64,000 nucleotides of DNA from JBPOIC01 sp052034865 (lineage in GTDB: Bacteria; UBA10199; JADFYH01): positions 1 through 64,000 of the forward strand of contig JBPOIC010000018.1 of assembly GCA_052034865.1 (NCBI GenBank), read 5' to 3'. A model generated the notes under the pieces. The model did no database searches. It saw only the letters and a list, made by a program, of their open reading frames with translations, and had not been told where the DNA came from. The translations under genes and the position numbers were made by a program. Below are positions 21,701-26,838 of the stretch, piece by piece (positions within the stretch are counted from its first letter, which is position 1; the number at the start of each line of letters is the position of its first letter).

Positions 21701-22100
21701 AGAATTTAAAAAACCAGGAGTGAGCTCTTCAACAGTGATGGCCCGTCTGGATGCTTTTAGTAAAAGTAATTCAGGAGAAGAAGTTTTGCTGGGAAAGTTT
21801 TTTAAACCTGCTGATTTTGATCAATATGGTGGCTTTGCAGTCTGTAGGCATATTGGAATGCTGACCCAGGGGTTTTTAGCAGATATGGAAGTCAGAAATG
21901 TTCGGATGCAACGTGGAGAAGTTCTGTCGAAGCGAGAATCGGGGGGGCATCTTTGGAATGAAGTAGGCGACAAATGGATTATCGAGCCCACCTGGGCATT
22001 TCATATGGAAACCGATGAAGAAGCCTTAGTGGCGATTCTCAAAGAAAAGTCTCTTCTGAAGGGGGTTTATAATCCTCAATCTAAACAACAGAAATTTTAA
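6798..22100 (+). CDS. 5100-residue TPR, multi-FHA and transglutaminase-like giant protein
   Basis: Visible regions, N to C: TPR-like helices near residues 225-322 and 582-648; a charged coiled coil about 988-1045; a Gly/Ala-rich hydrophobic patch about 1333-1405; then from about 1950 Pro/Ser/Thr-rich linkers alternating with hydrophobic segments. Segments ending in A-x-A lie near 2029-2055 (ALA-G), 2688-2711, 3458-3488 (ARA-A), 4198-4228 (ARA-A) and 4315-4348 (AEA-A). FHA or FHA-like domains lie at about 3578-3661 (degenerate), 4074-4161 (GRN, SRRH), 4603-4698 (GRD, SRRH, FVN) and 4755-4838 (IGT, ELH, FVNG). The C-terminus (about 5010-5082) is transglutaminase-like: Cys5016 in AVCRHI, His5051 in GGHLWNEV, Glu5063 in IIEPTW. 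Codon use changes near base 12700-13000, next to two in-frame palindromic repeats. The likely role is a phosphothreonine-reading scaffold with a protein-crosslinking or cysteine-protease end; substrate and location are unknown. Confidence 0.85.
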   Translation: MTPPLTFDPRSVPSALPVAGASPASASTPPPSPAHEVPVQDLNYQLGLSAEQLKTIIAEVSPLGIHLDHLDESGFLKNSPQGLSDSTPHPLHTKVRQSLRAYLSSAEFKSIQDFIGTEAGRARLGKTLGLTVGSDTFEEKSVLLRTKILKDAIVNYLRDRTELSLLPPCEVNRFLTELSADQGFQLPVRFSEVEVSDITEKLEGEKSTWGDFARFAKSVELKAAEFEGAGELEGAARAYEQATRFNPQSESLKQKAAEAYLRWAQKETQHGNVWVAENLYRRAYDLAPGGHWKSHQIRGEALMGLHQPAKAWGEFFDAQSRLRECREGRVETALLEGVLTNEQINTQLANHLKAAQNAQHAANEKDSSAYDVQQMLGRDALPKEMIGFQKTIERLNAEGVLVRMEDIAEADVTRAEFGALEKAFDQTLVDLLKNKGVSEEKLRADLGRPVTPLDFVTYAFNHFAEHRAEIEKSFGRLPFNDDGSLSPQFKQAIEQTLSSEAYEIQQRLIEQGLKPKSEEFRNAFRIESGKSLEFRECVRLLNPNSSLKEKAIAYTRLMASSEMGRAAASARKAKKNDELSAASQAYEKAAALYQKSFLLTQHPADAELAAQCFYAAGALALKKGDETQARDLFLKGVESLKSLNLLSADQQLASDPEALMMLGNGLREAGCLREAMQAYVFVYQKSGMRSELKEAMGFTQRQIETQKTLGKEFYAHLKELEIEKKEKGFSPEKKSELERMKKGLDQLSQLNALSFSGAQDPRAFQAFRESLINALKNPSAFDPEKFSNEIKTFQQAATSLQRLSQIREKILEKYPEEIQRYVKKTGDWSVVRLDYSDKSKLPQNDEVKGWNFKNLDPKEQEGNALLKAYTKLKDSADPIDRVRASQIEKMMQVISARDLIQNSSEDLSSFTAEISSLEKLFFEVDPKTGELPLDPAQQDKILQLSSALQALMLLEKKVQSESTPATWFQNTLGEYQQGLAASKKMMEVLANAKTQLKEIQDKKAQATQAKDAPKIAQLEKQEAQLREQLGEVTKQIREALKEGNRQFSEDYLTLLKQSDRPEVRDAHGKILSPAAHLKDAKGRVPFQAELDAQVGAMTALQVELESADPSQDPFAQIDTLTDQLKKLSTAQIRLTKTLSFSQISLAKNWSPLPEKISSEKAISGKMAAELAGDGSENLHRTEHGFDREWGKQIAEFHQAFEFGMDEKIRPELIEQSIQNTQTWMRGQLPEVFKGASESIRDGIELRLEQLEKAQFETLKYDNLNILPGLEWKYITPDQTQELEKLHALYARAKEALDRGDTAEALSLYHLGTQSVLTKRVDQHLDDFHHRLTYVNMAIGAVITTGTMMISGGIGSGAAAWMVGELGLEVGGLAAGGLTLAVDSVAFIATEKVVNYSLWKTARYGENPFEVRKSDGTLRDYDTLDFAFDVVKNAAMMKVLRWGHEAFALQTMGKTVMRKEATRVLVDEATKVSSHAAKNIKLKAIEQHVAQWSLEGTRGISRLQRAQNFAKWLAFKGGDIVFEGAVMHAWEMPAGVAGHWFNGLREGRKASSLAKETLHVIEEANTLEATVHGFANLLALKLTGRLGHPFQQLMASKRAQATHLQKEVAEFQKLAEQFGKTLAKSNFEMTPENRLKAQGLMQMGDQLMAGAKAQGLSLPAADEWVNAREMLGDLAFSGYATGRLRAISEKDPAGKIQHFEIDIYTHEKRPISPEVYAQYQMWSHEQARGLPPTEKPVELTHEGIERVERAVQEKAQASVRMGEKGEPVFELHTPEHDPLTKNISGYRRVSVSHVEWRHFQAHQGALGLFEKAGFKTLESISLDPLKSAPGVYRASDRSAENQFTLAERFLARAIFENPVSPAALEAYGQGLHDLQKPIREFAERSGDAALEKVETREQIAEKIGEAIQKAKGDPQIFKKSMRGLLKEDEVLLRRPSAEPAHVTEDNGRAVGAATHLVSDNGSFERATHASPLQEFQSPQPSASGKFSALQNPAVVGAKPASPLSGSHEILSPAGVASAPDANPPPQTSARRAPYRLAVGAAALVGVMAHPLHALAGDHSSPNVSSAPTLAAAALALGLGISFVRRNARVRAAIHGVGEKLGGVVEHMGEKVRGLRRSQADTGGQSSGGGAKSDGESLVVDSTSGSTIAGNEPPAETSAPHRIRTVSAAMTKAVKNPRETVEMMIRAAKEIKRGYDQVDRCVGRWVEAKAKIPERLASVRQFIQAWRKVQVFKNQMIGNTGLDSRTPEGRRELRRIQNVQLTAVRAYYEVVSLGADNRNVKSLAKVAATSILEGKVKLGDVRRLIEVCQKPHSDLESLHPSLHGNNIKKNISAFRRENSTPATGQTLRPPAVEEVLSQPEATSGSPWVAAQSTAQEPASSAEVVKPADVPPPLSEHLEPSRAREQISQNRDAELIEHAKRWDHPEVDEAELRDELFKFATNYKSELREPPVPQKASERSAVLKTGEEIYGVSRDEAEGLRRIDEMNVIQKTIAWAKDAETILIRERAEGLEALATRAKEQGKEGLGKLYQTQAEALRDVIEERETQLANLKFYGTIEPDGENHPFGIADPEAAPPLPGKGKGESSGNEDSAKSYLGSPNPADLSRWNQLDFFAQNISPRGSANSVVFRLWHSAHAVALRSLKSAIEVIKTSPRLLSLLKALGDETATHLITFLEDKKATVAQSARAFAVRSAIGAMVPVLVAGASNAHTAKPVEMAVNHPIVKEVASKYKLAGINEETSFFLADEVLKTIQWINNRNIAETMIHEELRSRMYEADLLDDVSFWGKFHKDANRQGMNVELIGNLYNLTVADLIHAAVVTISRPGDVKRRAVEEALNGCKARLEKALNNHLAIDESDRPAPLSTDVIPVSLRSRKGAKPLSPAAEFSEASSASPEHSPSPSPVEPAPNTERSRVDVDRQSTDVGGASADQVGGVGSPASPEVAGAEGVLIGENAPSTLRTRTGTDQALKGPIDGRAVYQDVTAQGRGEEGFVYQSSAPPKVKPVGEAKQEVSFVPPARSPERFEDPSDIAEALDSARSSGRNHFDLTAHAASHGLSDAEIPGDAPSSKPPTSKPSTPLSYVRRETIKLVDKFVGETNKRDAVIQDLEGSLIRRGVRQPESLSPVLEILDQALNHKVDSKHATNADLPQMRRMLLKAVASGYVDESSAREFAKYWSEKVKSRDEVRACLDLVGTLVSFDMGNPMSSPGQSRRAWYEWQMGRASAEWVTDFVSNPSDFVNRYRAVNTTEALVGRMVTTIGMAGGSEISTDKKAELCSDAAKQITENNLSHVLKDRHGSPDASAATFEAVASVIQEVMRQDPEYQDDLKKKDRLTHFVIGLFTTLDKPYVQYLIEHEVLKGLARFFVDRPAQALFEMQSSKTAPASLEYAATHPAPQSASQRPTRTASKVADEILRATAGTAKTVQAPSADPAFIQSEAPDSGKLQTIPATRPRSTKPSPAQPPKLSALAATVSAIAIGIATLFGAGEARAATPERAHPVAAEVVDTNEAPLTPSIVQRNEARARQGRRADQAKARLEAATHKQTNNIFRSVLELFGIAGAVAMAGSGIGKGSRDRPEFSYFAAVGNDPKAYIVLGKAALGSSSANIANTHCRIERTEDGIFLRQLADKPTEICRTDGTALSLSKRTDVIPVFHGDEVTLGNEITFKVWDLSVADLQVKTDYGNHKVNDSQLVEPPIVFFEIASHLTGGVADQIARIRTAVHRAVMETPSRGAYFMSGRRDPTLSDPAAFAPVFFKAGLPGIDELQLNLSRDGRAQLDSKSLSLLSTLQNLSDYQRAVVAAIKSFEGKRIGDIVRLPHANAKAVEKAQAALMLLEKTQDSSNMTVHLSHLSLAMGAPVFVADLYLDSSGVVTGASISQPYWNHFGETKYFIGICEEGTRIRAYLTEAKEPIQVISDNMHELNEVQKATVNALIGLSRPEVERTFTKDPYWRHVIEGDPLGKLFLKLCYGESNSQPLIDGDRIYDLTKTLTGYSIVPAKDQKSVHSARCHFALERKGLDLAFSYKVLSGQLPEEVREMLDFIQTKIENQSRVLHQWRPYTSLENRVLIPNAPMLETPAHGKAVFTIGRNSSSSGPTHIPVPDPDRVISRRHLQVERNTRGRMHVTRMSEVGKVFLIDTELNAFKLEAGKPLRFLPNDVLVLQSKSGDSEVAITVDLDGAWYYFRKAEPPPPPSEPPPTTTRGSRTGRYGPGGLGAAALMGATVLGASEARAAVEPSHSVSRPAQEATNESNAGVKTSFSARTPEGDLRADLARRISQQRRAAAQAAGFEGGSDVKSSIAPAEKPSSAQILKPSDKKPLPPKTRSRFLSSAAKLPLAVLAASAVSAISGLAEAAVSVAHSASSAAINSQHAVQTVLHSPGLIDAVLNHGSLLAQAACLGFGVMGVLVSKMGERGSATDQTQALRSDETAFPVPIGAFPVATPLQQGRRPKITPNDLGTDRWAVFVGGFLEKSPTNLPENHVQVEGVSPRGVEVRVSQDGNFKIRRDPASLETDQWIAVWDPHNGIWDGVPPEGRMMPCNFFAISTPNGPVVLSVDSEGKISRHERMNAVEKHAPVLTVPLLPANQEYRRLPSIEILENSGRVWITGFQNQNKVVLGRDGDVKIGDKNSHALTSRRHATIFRQERNIVVPGGIAQRIEVFLIEDGALDEYGRRIPSDNGTFVNRTRITSPQVLNGGDLIQLGEHQFIWKNPEDVAVTVSDKPGYNGDAISILGPSQAQVSIPGRLSAQAKGGKVFLIPNLIENGTLTIGTDGDVRIDDPARLASELHATLIARSEEGAWGYEIMDGANANGQWINTSKGTFVNGARLRSGEKRRLTNGDTITIGTNVFVWTQPVHEFSDQSGVGTVLAPSYAGLHPEIRQIGQFSQKHFLDGALIDGFKMPGRGAKWVAEIGGFIEGTEDREVLVWDRSQDRVIDDFLKKVVKAARDNIKRRLLNEGNPNFKNDFTSVMKVYITMLRAEFKKPGVSSSTVMARLDAFSKSNSGEEVLLGKFFKPADFDQYGGFAVCRHIGMLTQGFLADMEVRNVRMQRGEVLSKRESGGHLWNEVGDKWIIEPTWAFHMETDEEALVAILKEKSLLKGVYNPQSKQQKF
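12688..12707. repeat. Perfect 20-base palindrome in frame inside the giant gene
   Basis: GGGCGACGCATGCGTCGCCC is a perfect palindrome, followed by CTACAA. It matches the pattern TGTAGGGGCG-N10-CGCCCCTACA seen again at 12775 and 54259. It is translated here as part of the residues RATHASPLQ without breaking the frame. Confidence 0.75.
12775..12803. repeat. Decayed second copy of the TGTAGGGGCG palindrome, also in frame
   Basis: These 29 bases begin TTGTAGG and end CGCCCTTA. They align without gaps to the consensus of the copy at 12688, with five differences by eye (24 of 29). The element lies 67 bases beyond the perfect copy and is also translated in frame. Confidence 0.5.
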
Positions 22101-22102
22101 AC

Positions 22103-22150
22103 ATTTCTCCCGACTGATCCCTGTGAGATGATTTGCCAGACGGGAGAAAT
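22103..22150. terminator. Long-loop hairpin between convergent genes
   Basis: ATTTCTCCCG (22103-22112) and CGGGAGAAAT (22141-22150) are perfect 10-base inverted arms around a 28-base loop. The hairpin lies between the stop of the giant gene and the stop of the convergent CBS gene. There is no U-tract, so it may be a transcript-end structure rather than a classical intrinsic terminator. Confidence 0.4.
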
Positions 22151-22160
22151 AAGTGATTTT

Positions 22161-22568
22161 CTACTTCCCCAACCTTCCCTGCAATAACTCTCCTAATGCC
22201 TGTAAGGCATCCACCACGGTAAAAATCCCCACCACATGACCATTCTGAACCACCACGGCAGAGCCGTATTTTTTATCGGCCATCTCGAGGGCAACTTCGT
22301 CTAAGGATGCATCGGGATGAATGGTGTAAGGATCTGTGCTCATCGCATCTTCGACTTTTGTGGATCGCAGATCCACATCGCTGAATGAAGAAATTAAATT
22401 CAGATCTCGATCCGAAATAAGACCAACCACTTTGCCGCCATGCAACACCGGCAGATGACGGATGGCAAGGCTGGTCATCAATTCTTTTGCCTGAGAGAGT
22501 GGCTGTTCGGCACCGATGGTGTGCGGGCTGGTGGTCATGTATTTTTGAACTTGTGGAATCGATTTCAT
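22161..22568 (-). CDS. Two-CBS-domain protein
   Basis: This 135-residue protein consists almost entirely of two CBS repeats: residues 8-65 (with AIRHLPVL and GLISDRDL) and 73-130 (with YGSAVVV and GIFTVVDAL). The GLISDRDL and GIFTVVDAL signatures are characteristic. CBS pairs bind adenine nucleotides or S-adenosylmethionine and act as energy or ligand sensors, but stand-alone versions such as this rarely have a known partner. CAGGAG lies five bases upstream of the ATG, supporting the start. The gene is convergent with the giant gene and followed upstream on its strand by nothing obviously related, so its target cannot be inferred. Confidence 0.88.
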   Translation of the reverse strand: MKSIPQVQKYMTTSPHTIGAEQPLSQAKELMTSLAIRHLPVLHGGKVVGLISDRDLNLISSFSDVDLRSTKVEDAMSTDPYTIHPDASLDEVALEMADKKYGSAVVVQNGHVVGIFTVVDALQALGELLQGRLGK

Positions 22569-22707
22569 AGGATCTCCTGATTAAGAGGTTTCGAAAAATT
22601 TCAGCTTCATCCAGAGGAATTTATTTCTAAAATTTAAGACGATTCATCGCCATGATTTATATCAGACTGAATTATACTGAATTCAGGAGCTGATGTGATC
22701 CACAATC

Positions 22708-23751
22708 CTAGTCCTCACCGGTTATTTTTTGCTCGGTTACAAACTCCTCCAAGACTTTTTCCATCTCTTTCAAATCATTCACCCGCACAAGCTTCGATCG
22801 CAACTCGGCAGCTCCTGGAAATCCTCTTAAATACCAGCCTGCATGTTTTCTGATTTGCACAAATTGGCGCAGATCTTTGCGCTTGGAGAGAAGATGAGCA
22901 TGTTCGAGAAAAGTGCTTAAACGATAGGAAAGAGAGATGTCAGGATGGATTTCGGGTTTGGACGGTTCGCCTGCGGAGGAGAATCCGACATTTCGGAATT
23001 TTTCTTTCTCTCTAAAAAACCATGGAACGCCATAAGTCGCTCGACCAAAGAGAACTCCATCGACGCCGGTTTCCTGAATGCGTTGTAAAGCTTGTGAAAG
23101 ATTCTGAAGATCTCCATTGCCTAAAATTGTGATTCCCCTTCCACGCGCAAGCTGAGCGGCCTCGCCGATGGCCTCCCAATCGGCTGATCCAGAATATTGC
23201 TGCTTGAGCGTACGACCATGAATGGAAATGTTCGAGATCTCGCGAAACTCGAGCAATTGTCCTATCCAGTCTTTCACCTGATTTCTATCGTAGCCCAACC
23301 TTGTTTTCACCGAGAGCGGAATGCGCTTTCCGGTTTTGTCATGCCATTCATTCAGTGCCTGAGCACAAACACGAATCAGGGTTTGTGCGTGAGAGCAGGC
23401 TTTGATGAGCGCCGCTCCTCCTCCATGATGAACAACACTTTTGGAAGGGCAACCCATATTGATGTCGAGCCCATCGAAACCGAGCTCGGCGATGATCGGC
23501 ACACACTGCGCAAAGGCCTCGGGCTCATGGCCGTAAATCTGGGCAATCATCGGACGCTCTGGAGAATAGAATCTTAAATCACTGAGCAGGGCAGGGATTT
23601 TGCGCGAAAGGCCTTCGGCACTGACGAACTCGGTGAACATTACATCAGGTGGCCCATGACGCCAGACCATGGTGCGATACACACAGTCGGTGATACCATC
23701 CATCGGTGCCAGGCCAAAAATCGGTTTGGGAAGGGTTTGCCAGGAAAACAT
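22708..23751 (-). CDS. dus: tRNA-dihydrouridine synthase
   Basis: A flavin-dependent TIM-barrel enzyme that reduces uridine to dihydrouridine in tRNA D-loops. The 347 residues carry the family signatures in order: PMDGITD near residue 17 (FMN site), NMGCPSK with the catalytic cysteine near 100, KTRLGYD near 148, ISIHGRT near 175, ILGNGDL near 210 and GVLFGRATYG near 232. Length is normal for the family. The sequence does not decide between DusA, DusB and DusC type specificity. The gene stands alone on the minus strand between the CBS gene and a repeat-containing intergenic stretch. Confidence 0.93.
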   Translation of the reverse strand: MFSWQTLPKPIFGLAPMDGITDCVYRTMVWRHGPPDVMFTEFVSAEGLSRKIPALLSDLRFYSPERPMIAQIYGHEPEAFAQCVPIIAELGFDGLDINMGCPSKSVVHHGGGAALIKACSHAQTLIRVCAQALNEWHDKTGKRIPLSVKTRLGYDRNQVKDWIGQLLEFREISNISIHGRTLKQQYSGSADWEAIGEAAQLARGRGITILGNGDLQNLSQALQRIQETGVDGVLFGRATYGVPWFFREKEKFRNVGFSSAGEPSKPEIHPDISLSYRLSTFLEHAHLLSKRKDLRQFVQIRKHAGWYLRGFPGAAELRSKLVRVNDLKEMEKVLEEFVTEQKITGED

Positions 23752-23866
23752 GACAAAGGCTTAGCGTGGGTGAAGAAAAATGGGAAGGGGGAGAGTTAGA
23801 GGACAGAATTCAGGAGACAGTAGAAACCAGAAGAATAACCTTAATCCACTTTCTCGGCAGGACCAT

Positions 23867-23899
23867 CCCGCCCTGACGGGCACCCCTCCATGGAGGGGA
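23867..23899. repeat. Dispersed double-hairpin repeat (CCCTCC and CGTCAGGG type)
   Basis: CCCGCCCTGACGGGC, then ACCCCTCCATGGAGGGG. The second half is a near-perfect palindrome. Its reverse complement matches the element at 63394-63424 in order and spacing (TCCCCTCC, GGAGGGG, CGTCAGGGCGG). It lies in the 234-base gap between dus and the aldehyde dehydrogenase gene. Confidence 0.65.
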
Positions 23900-23969
23900 A
23901 TAAAAACAATCTGAATATAGAATACAGAATGCAGGAGAAAATCTGTGATCTCAATCTTTACTAGGGGCG

Positions 23970-23984
23970 TCCGCCGCAGGCGGA
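23970..23984. repeat. Short hairpin at the 3' end of the aldehyde dehydrogenase gene
   Basis: TCCGCC, loop GCA, GGCGGA: a perfect 6-base stem with a 3-base loop, immediately beyond the stop codon of the minus-strand gene. It is preceded by CTAGGGGCG, which recalls the left arm of the TGTAGGGGCG repeat family. It could act as a 3' mRNA structure; there is no U-tract. Confidence 0.4.
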
Positions 23985-23985
23985 T

Positions 23986-25356
23986 TCATCCTCCTACGAC
24001 CACGGTCTTGATATTCACAAATTCCCGAATACCAAAATGAGAAAGTTCCCGACCATAACCCGAGGCCTTGATCCCTCCAAAGGGAAGACGCGGATCAGAT
24101 CGAACCTGCTGGTTTACAAAACACGAACCGGCCTCCAGACGATGCGCGGCGATCGATTCTCCTTTTGATAGATCGCGGGTAAACACAGTCGCCCCAAGCC
24201 CAAACGGGGTATCATTGGCGACTCGAATGGCTTGCTCTTCATCTGAGACTGGAATGATGGCCGCAACAGGGCCAAAGGTTTCTTCATCATAAACTGCCAT
24301 TCCGGGTTTGACATCGGATAGCAAAGTGGCGGGATAAAAGGCGCCGCGACACTCCGGCAGTTGCCCACCTTTCAGACACACGGCTCCTTTTGAAATACTC
24401 TGAGCAACCTGACGATGCAGGGCATCGCGCAAGTCGATGCGCGCCAAAGGTCCCAGGGTTGTTTGAGTATCCAGAGGATCTCCCATACGCAAACCCTGAA
24501 GGGCCTGAAGCATTTTATCCTCAAACAATTTCTTCAAAGACTCAACGATGATAAAACGCTTTGCAGCGATACAGCTTTGTCCGGTATTTCCAAAACGCGC
24601 GGCCATTGCCACCTGAACAGCGCTGTCCAGATCGGCATCTTCCAGAATGATAAAAGGATCGGATCCTCCCAATTCCAAAACCACTTTCTTGAGTGCCTGT
24701 CCGGCCTGAGCGGCGACCGTCCGTCCGACCTCGGTGCTGCCAGTTAAAGTAATAGCCTGAATAAAAGGATGAGTAATGAGAGGAGCTACGTGCTTGGCAG
24801 GAATCAACAGGCTGAGAAAAAGATTTTCCGGAAATCCTGCATCTTTAAAAATCTGCTCAATTGCCAGCGAACAGCCTGAAACATTGGAGGCATGTTTTAA
24901 AAGGACGGAGTTTCCCGCCAGGAGAGCAGGAGCCGCAAAACGGATGACCTGCCAGAACGGATAGTTCCAGGGCATGAGGGCGAGCAGGGGACCTAAGGGC
25001 TCAAACGAAATATAGCTTTTAAAAGCGTCTGTCGCGATTTGCTCAGGAGTTAAAAAACGAGGCCCGTGTTCTGCATAGAAGCGGCAGTTAAGCGCGCATT
25101 TCTCGATCTCGCCGATGCCCTGTGCCAGGGGTTTTCCCATCTCTTTGGCAATCAGTCTTGCGAGAGATTCTTTGCGGGTCTCTAAAAGATCGGCTGCTTT
25201 TATCAGAAGCGTTGATCGTTCGGGAAAAGACCTGCGCTTCCAGAGCTCATACGCTTCTTTGCTTTTGATCAGCTTGTCTTGAATCTGCTCGGGTGTATGT
25301 TCGGCGTAAGTCGCCAGGATTTCTTCGGTGGAAGGATTGATGGATTTTAGAAACAT
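23986..25356 (-). CDS. Aldehyde dehydrogenase, succinate-semialdehyde type
   Basis: An NAD(P)-dependent oxidation of an aldehyde to its acid. The 456-residue length and motifs fit the short succinate-semialdehyde dehydrogenase group: MPWNYPFWQ near residue 128, LTGSTEVGR near 205, the base in LELGGSDP near 228, the catalytic cysteine in GNTGQSC near 262, and ETFGPVA near 362. The C-terminal LPFGGIKASGYGRELS is also typical. The substrate is inferred from overall resemblance only; no GABA aminotransferase or related gene is adjacent. The gene ends at a hairpin and starts 75 bases after the ubiA stop, so it might follow the quinone genes in one transcript. Confidence 0.88.
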   Translation of the reverse strand: MFLKSINPSTEEILATYAEHTPEQIQDKLIKSKEAYELWKRRSFPERSTLLIKAADLLETRKESLARLIAKEMGKPLAQGIGEIEKCALNCRFYAEHGPRFLTPEQIATDAFKSYISFEPLGPLLALMPWNYPFWQVIRFAAPALLAGNSVLLKHASNVSGCSLAIEQIFKDAGFPENLFLSLLIPAKHVAPLITHPFIQAITLTGSTEVGRTVAAQAGQALKKVVLELGGSDPFIILEDADLDSAVQVAMAARFGNTGQSCIAAKRFIIVESLKKLFEDKMLQALQGLRMGDPLDTQTTLGPLARIDLRDALHRQVAQSISKGAVCLKGGQLPECRGAFYPATLLSDVKPGMAVYDEETFGPVAAIIPVSDEEQAIRVANDTPFGLGATVFTRDLSKGESIAAHRLEAGSCFVNQQVRSDPRLPFGGIKASGYGRELSHFGIREFVNIKTVVVGG

Positions 25357-25430
25357 AAGATTTTTTTATTACGGGGAGGAGAAAAATAACAAGGAGGCGT
25401 TTATATTCTCACAATCCAAAGCATTTTCAT

Positions 25431-26294
25431 TCAAACAGAAACTCCCACCGAGATCAAAAAGAGGATGCTGATCAGTCCGTTGGCGGTGAAAAACGCCGCG
25501 TTAATTTGAGTCAGGTCGTTTGGCTTGACGCGCGTATGCTCGTAGAAAAAAAGTCCTCCCATCAGAAAAATCCCAGCAAAATATACTCCTCGTAAATGAG
25601 TCGCGATTCCGAAAAAGATCAATAACAGAATTGAAAGGACGTGCATGAGGCGCGCAAAGGCAAAAGCCTTGGGGATTCCCCATTTGACCACGAGGGAATG
25701 AAGTCCTTCTTTTTTGTCGAACTCGTAATCCTGAGTGGCATAGAGAATGTCAAAGCCTGCCACCCACAAAAGGACGGCGAGACCTAGTAGAAGAGGAGCG
25801 AGGTCCATGCGGTTCGTGATCGCAATCCACGCACCGATGGGCGCGATCCCTAAGGAAAGACCCAAAAAAATCTGGGCGAAGTGCGTGAAGCGCTTGGTAT
25901 AGGAATAGAGAAAGAGAATGCTTAAGGCGAAGGGAGAAAGAATCATGCAGAGATTACCCAACCCGAAAGATACCAGAATAAATCCGATCGAGCTTACAAG
26001 GCACAGGCCGAGTGTGAAGCGCGAGGAAAGAATTTTTTTGGGAAGATGACGATCCTGGGTGCGGGGATTTTTTGCATCGATTTCTGCATCGGCCCAACGG
26101 TTAAAACTCATCGCAGCCGTGCGCGCGCAGACGACAGCGAGGATGATCAGGGTAACGGTTTTAAAATCGGGCAGTCCTCGTGCGGCAACCAGCATCGATC
26201 CCAGTGCAAAGGGGAGGGCGAAAATGGAGTGAGAGAATTTGATCAGTTCGAGGGTGTGTTTGAGCTTTTGAAAGATCATATCAACTATTGCCAT
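25431..26294 (-). CDS. ubiA: UbiA-family aromatic prenyltransferase
   Basis: An integral-membrane enzyme that attaches a polyprenyl chain to an aromatic acid in quinone synthesis. Both Asp-rich motifs are present: NRWADAEID near residue 65 and DILYATQDYEFD near 184, followed by several hydrophobic helices. The 287-residue length is normal. It overlaps the end of ubiX by 14 bases, so ubiE-ubiX-ubiA is transcribed as one unit in that order. With UbiX and UbiD nearby it could act on 4-hydroxybenzoate (ubiquinone) or on the futalosine-pathway naphthoate (the MqnP role). No diagnostic neighbour separates these; the futalosine route is a reasonable guess for an anaerobic-type deltaproteobacterial relative. 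Confidence 0.9.
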   Translation of the reverse strand: MAIVDMIFQKLKHTLELIKFSHSIFALPFALGSMLVAARGLPDFKTVTLIILAVVCARTAAMSFNRWADAEIDAKNPRTQDRHLPKKILSSRFTLGLCLVSSIGFILVSFGLGNLCMILSPFALSILFLYSYTKRFTHFAQIFLGLSLGIAPIGAWIAITNRMDLAPLLLGLAVLLWVAGFDILYATQDYEFDKKEGLHSLVVKWGIPKAFAFARLMHVLSILLLIFFGIATHLRGVYFAGIFLMGGLFFYEHTRVKPNDLTQINAAFFTANGLISILFLISVGVSV

Positions 26295-26829
26295 AGCGAA
26301 CAGATAAATGATGAGAAATACCCATTTGATCTAAAACCCGCGAGACGACAGTTCTCACCACCTCTGTTACTGTTTGCGGTTTTGAATAAAAAGAAGGGGT
26401 GGCAGGCAAGATCGTTGCACCGGCTAAAATCAGCTGACGCATGTTTTCGATGTGAATGAGATTATACGGGGTTTCGCGTGGAACAAGAATCAGTTTACGC
26501 TTTTCTTTAAGAAAGACATCGGCTGTCCGGCTGATCAAATCGTTGGAAATTCCGTGGGCGATTCTTCCGAGCATGCCCATGCTGCAGGGGATGATTACCA
26601 TTTGATCATATTGGGCAGAACCGCTGGCAAAAGGGGCGGTAAAATCCCGATTGAGAAAAACCTTAAAACCGCAATCCTTCAAATTCTCATTCAACTCCTC
26701 GTGCCAGACGATTCTGGCATTGTCGCTGGCAATGATTGAGATCTCATGCCCAGACTGGTTAAGCGCCTGCAGGAGTTCTTTGGCATAGAGGGCGCCGGAG
26801 GCGCCGGTAATAGCTATGACGAGTTTCAT
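26281..26829 (-). CDS. ubiX: UbiX flavin prenyltransferase
   Basis: Makes prenylated FMN, the cofactor of UbiD decarboxylases. The 182 residues contain the flavin-binding start ITGASGALYAK, the IIPCSMGMLGRIAHG segment near 83, and the prenyl-phosphate-binding RETPYNLIHIENM near 118-130. The end PATPSFYSKPQTV is typical. It lies 9 bases after ubiE and overlaps ubiA. A ubiD gene lies 2.2 kb away on the same strand, which fits the known UbiX-UbiD dependence. Confidence 0.95.
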   Translation of the reverse strand: MKLVIAITGASGALYAKELLQALNQSGHEISIIASDNARIVWHEELNENLKDCGFKVFLNRDFTAPFASGSAQYDQMVIIPCSMGMLGRIAHGISNDLISRTADVFLKEKRKLILVPRETPYNLIHIENMRQLILAGATILPATPSFYSKPQTVTEVVRTVVSRVLDQMGISHHLSVRYGNS

Positions 26830-26838
26830 AGTTTCAAA

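Noticed and set aside
1..22100. Giant proteins as LapA-like adhesins cut by a LapG-type protease
   Set aside because: There are no adhesin-type tandem repeats, no RTX or type I secretion signal at the end, and the transglutaminase-like domain is part of the same protein.
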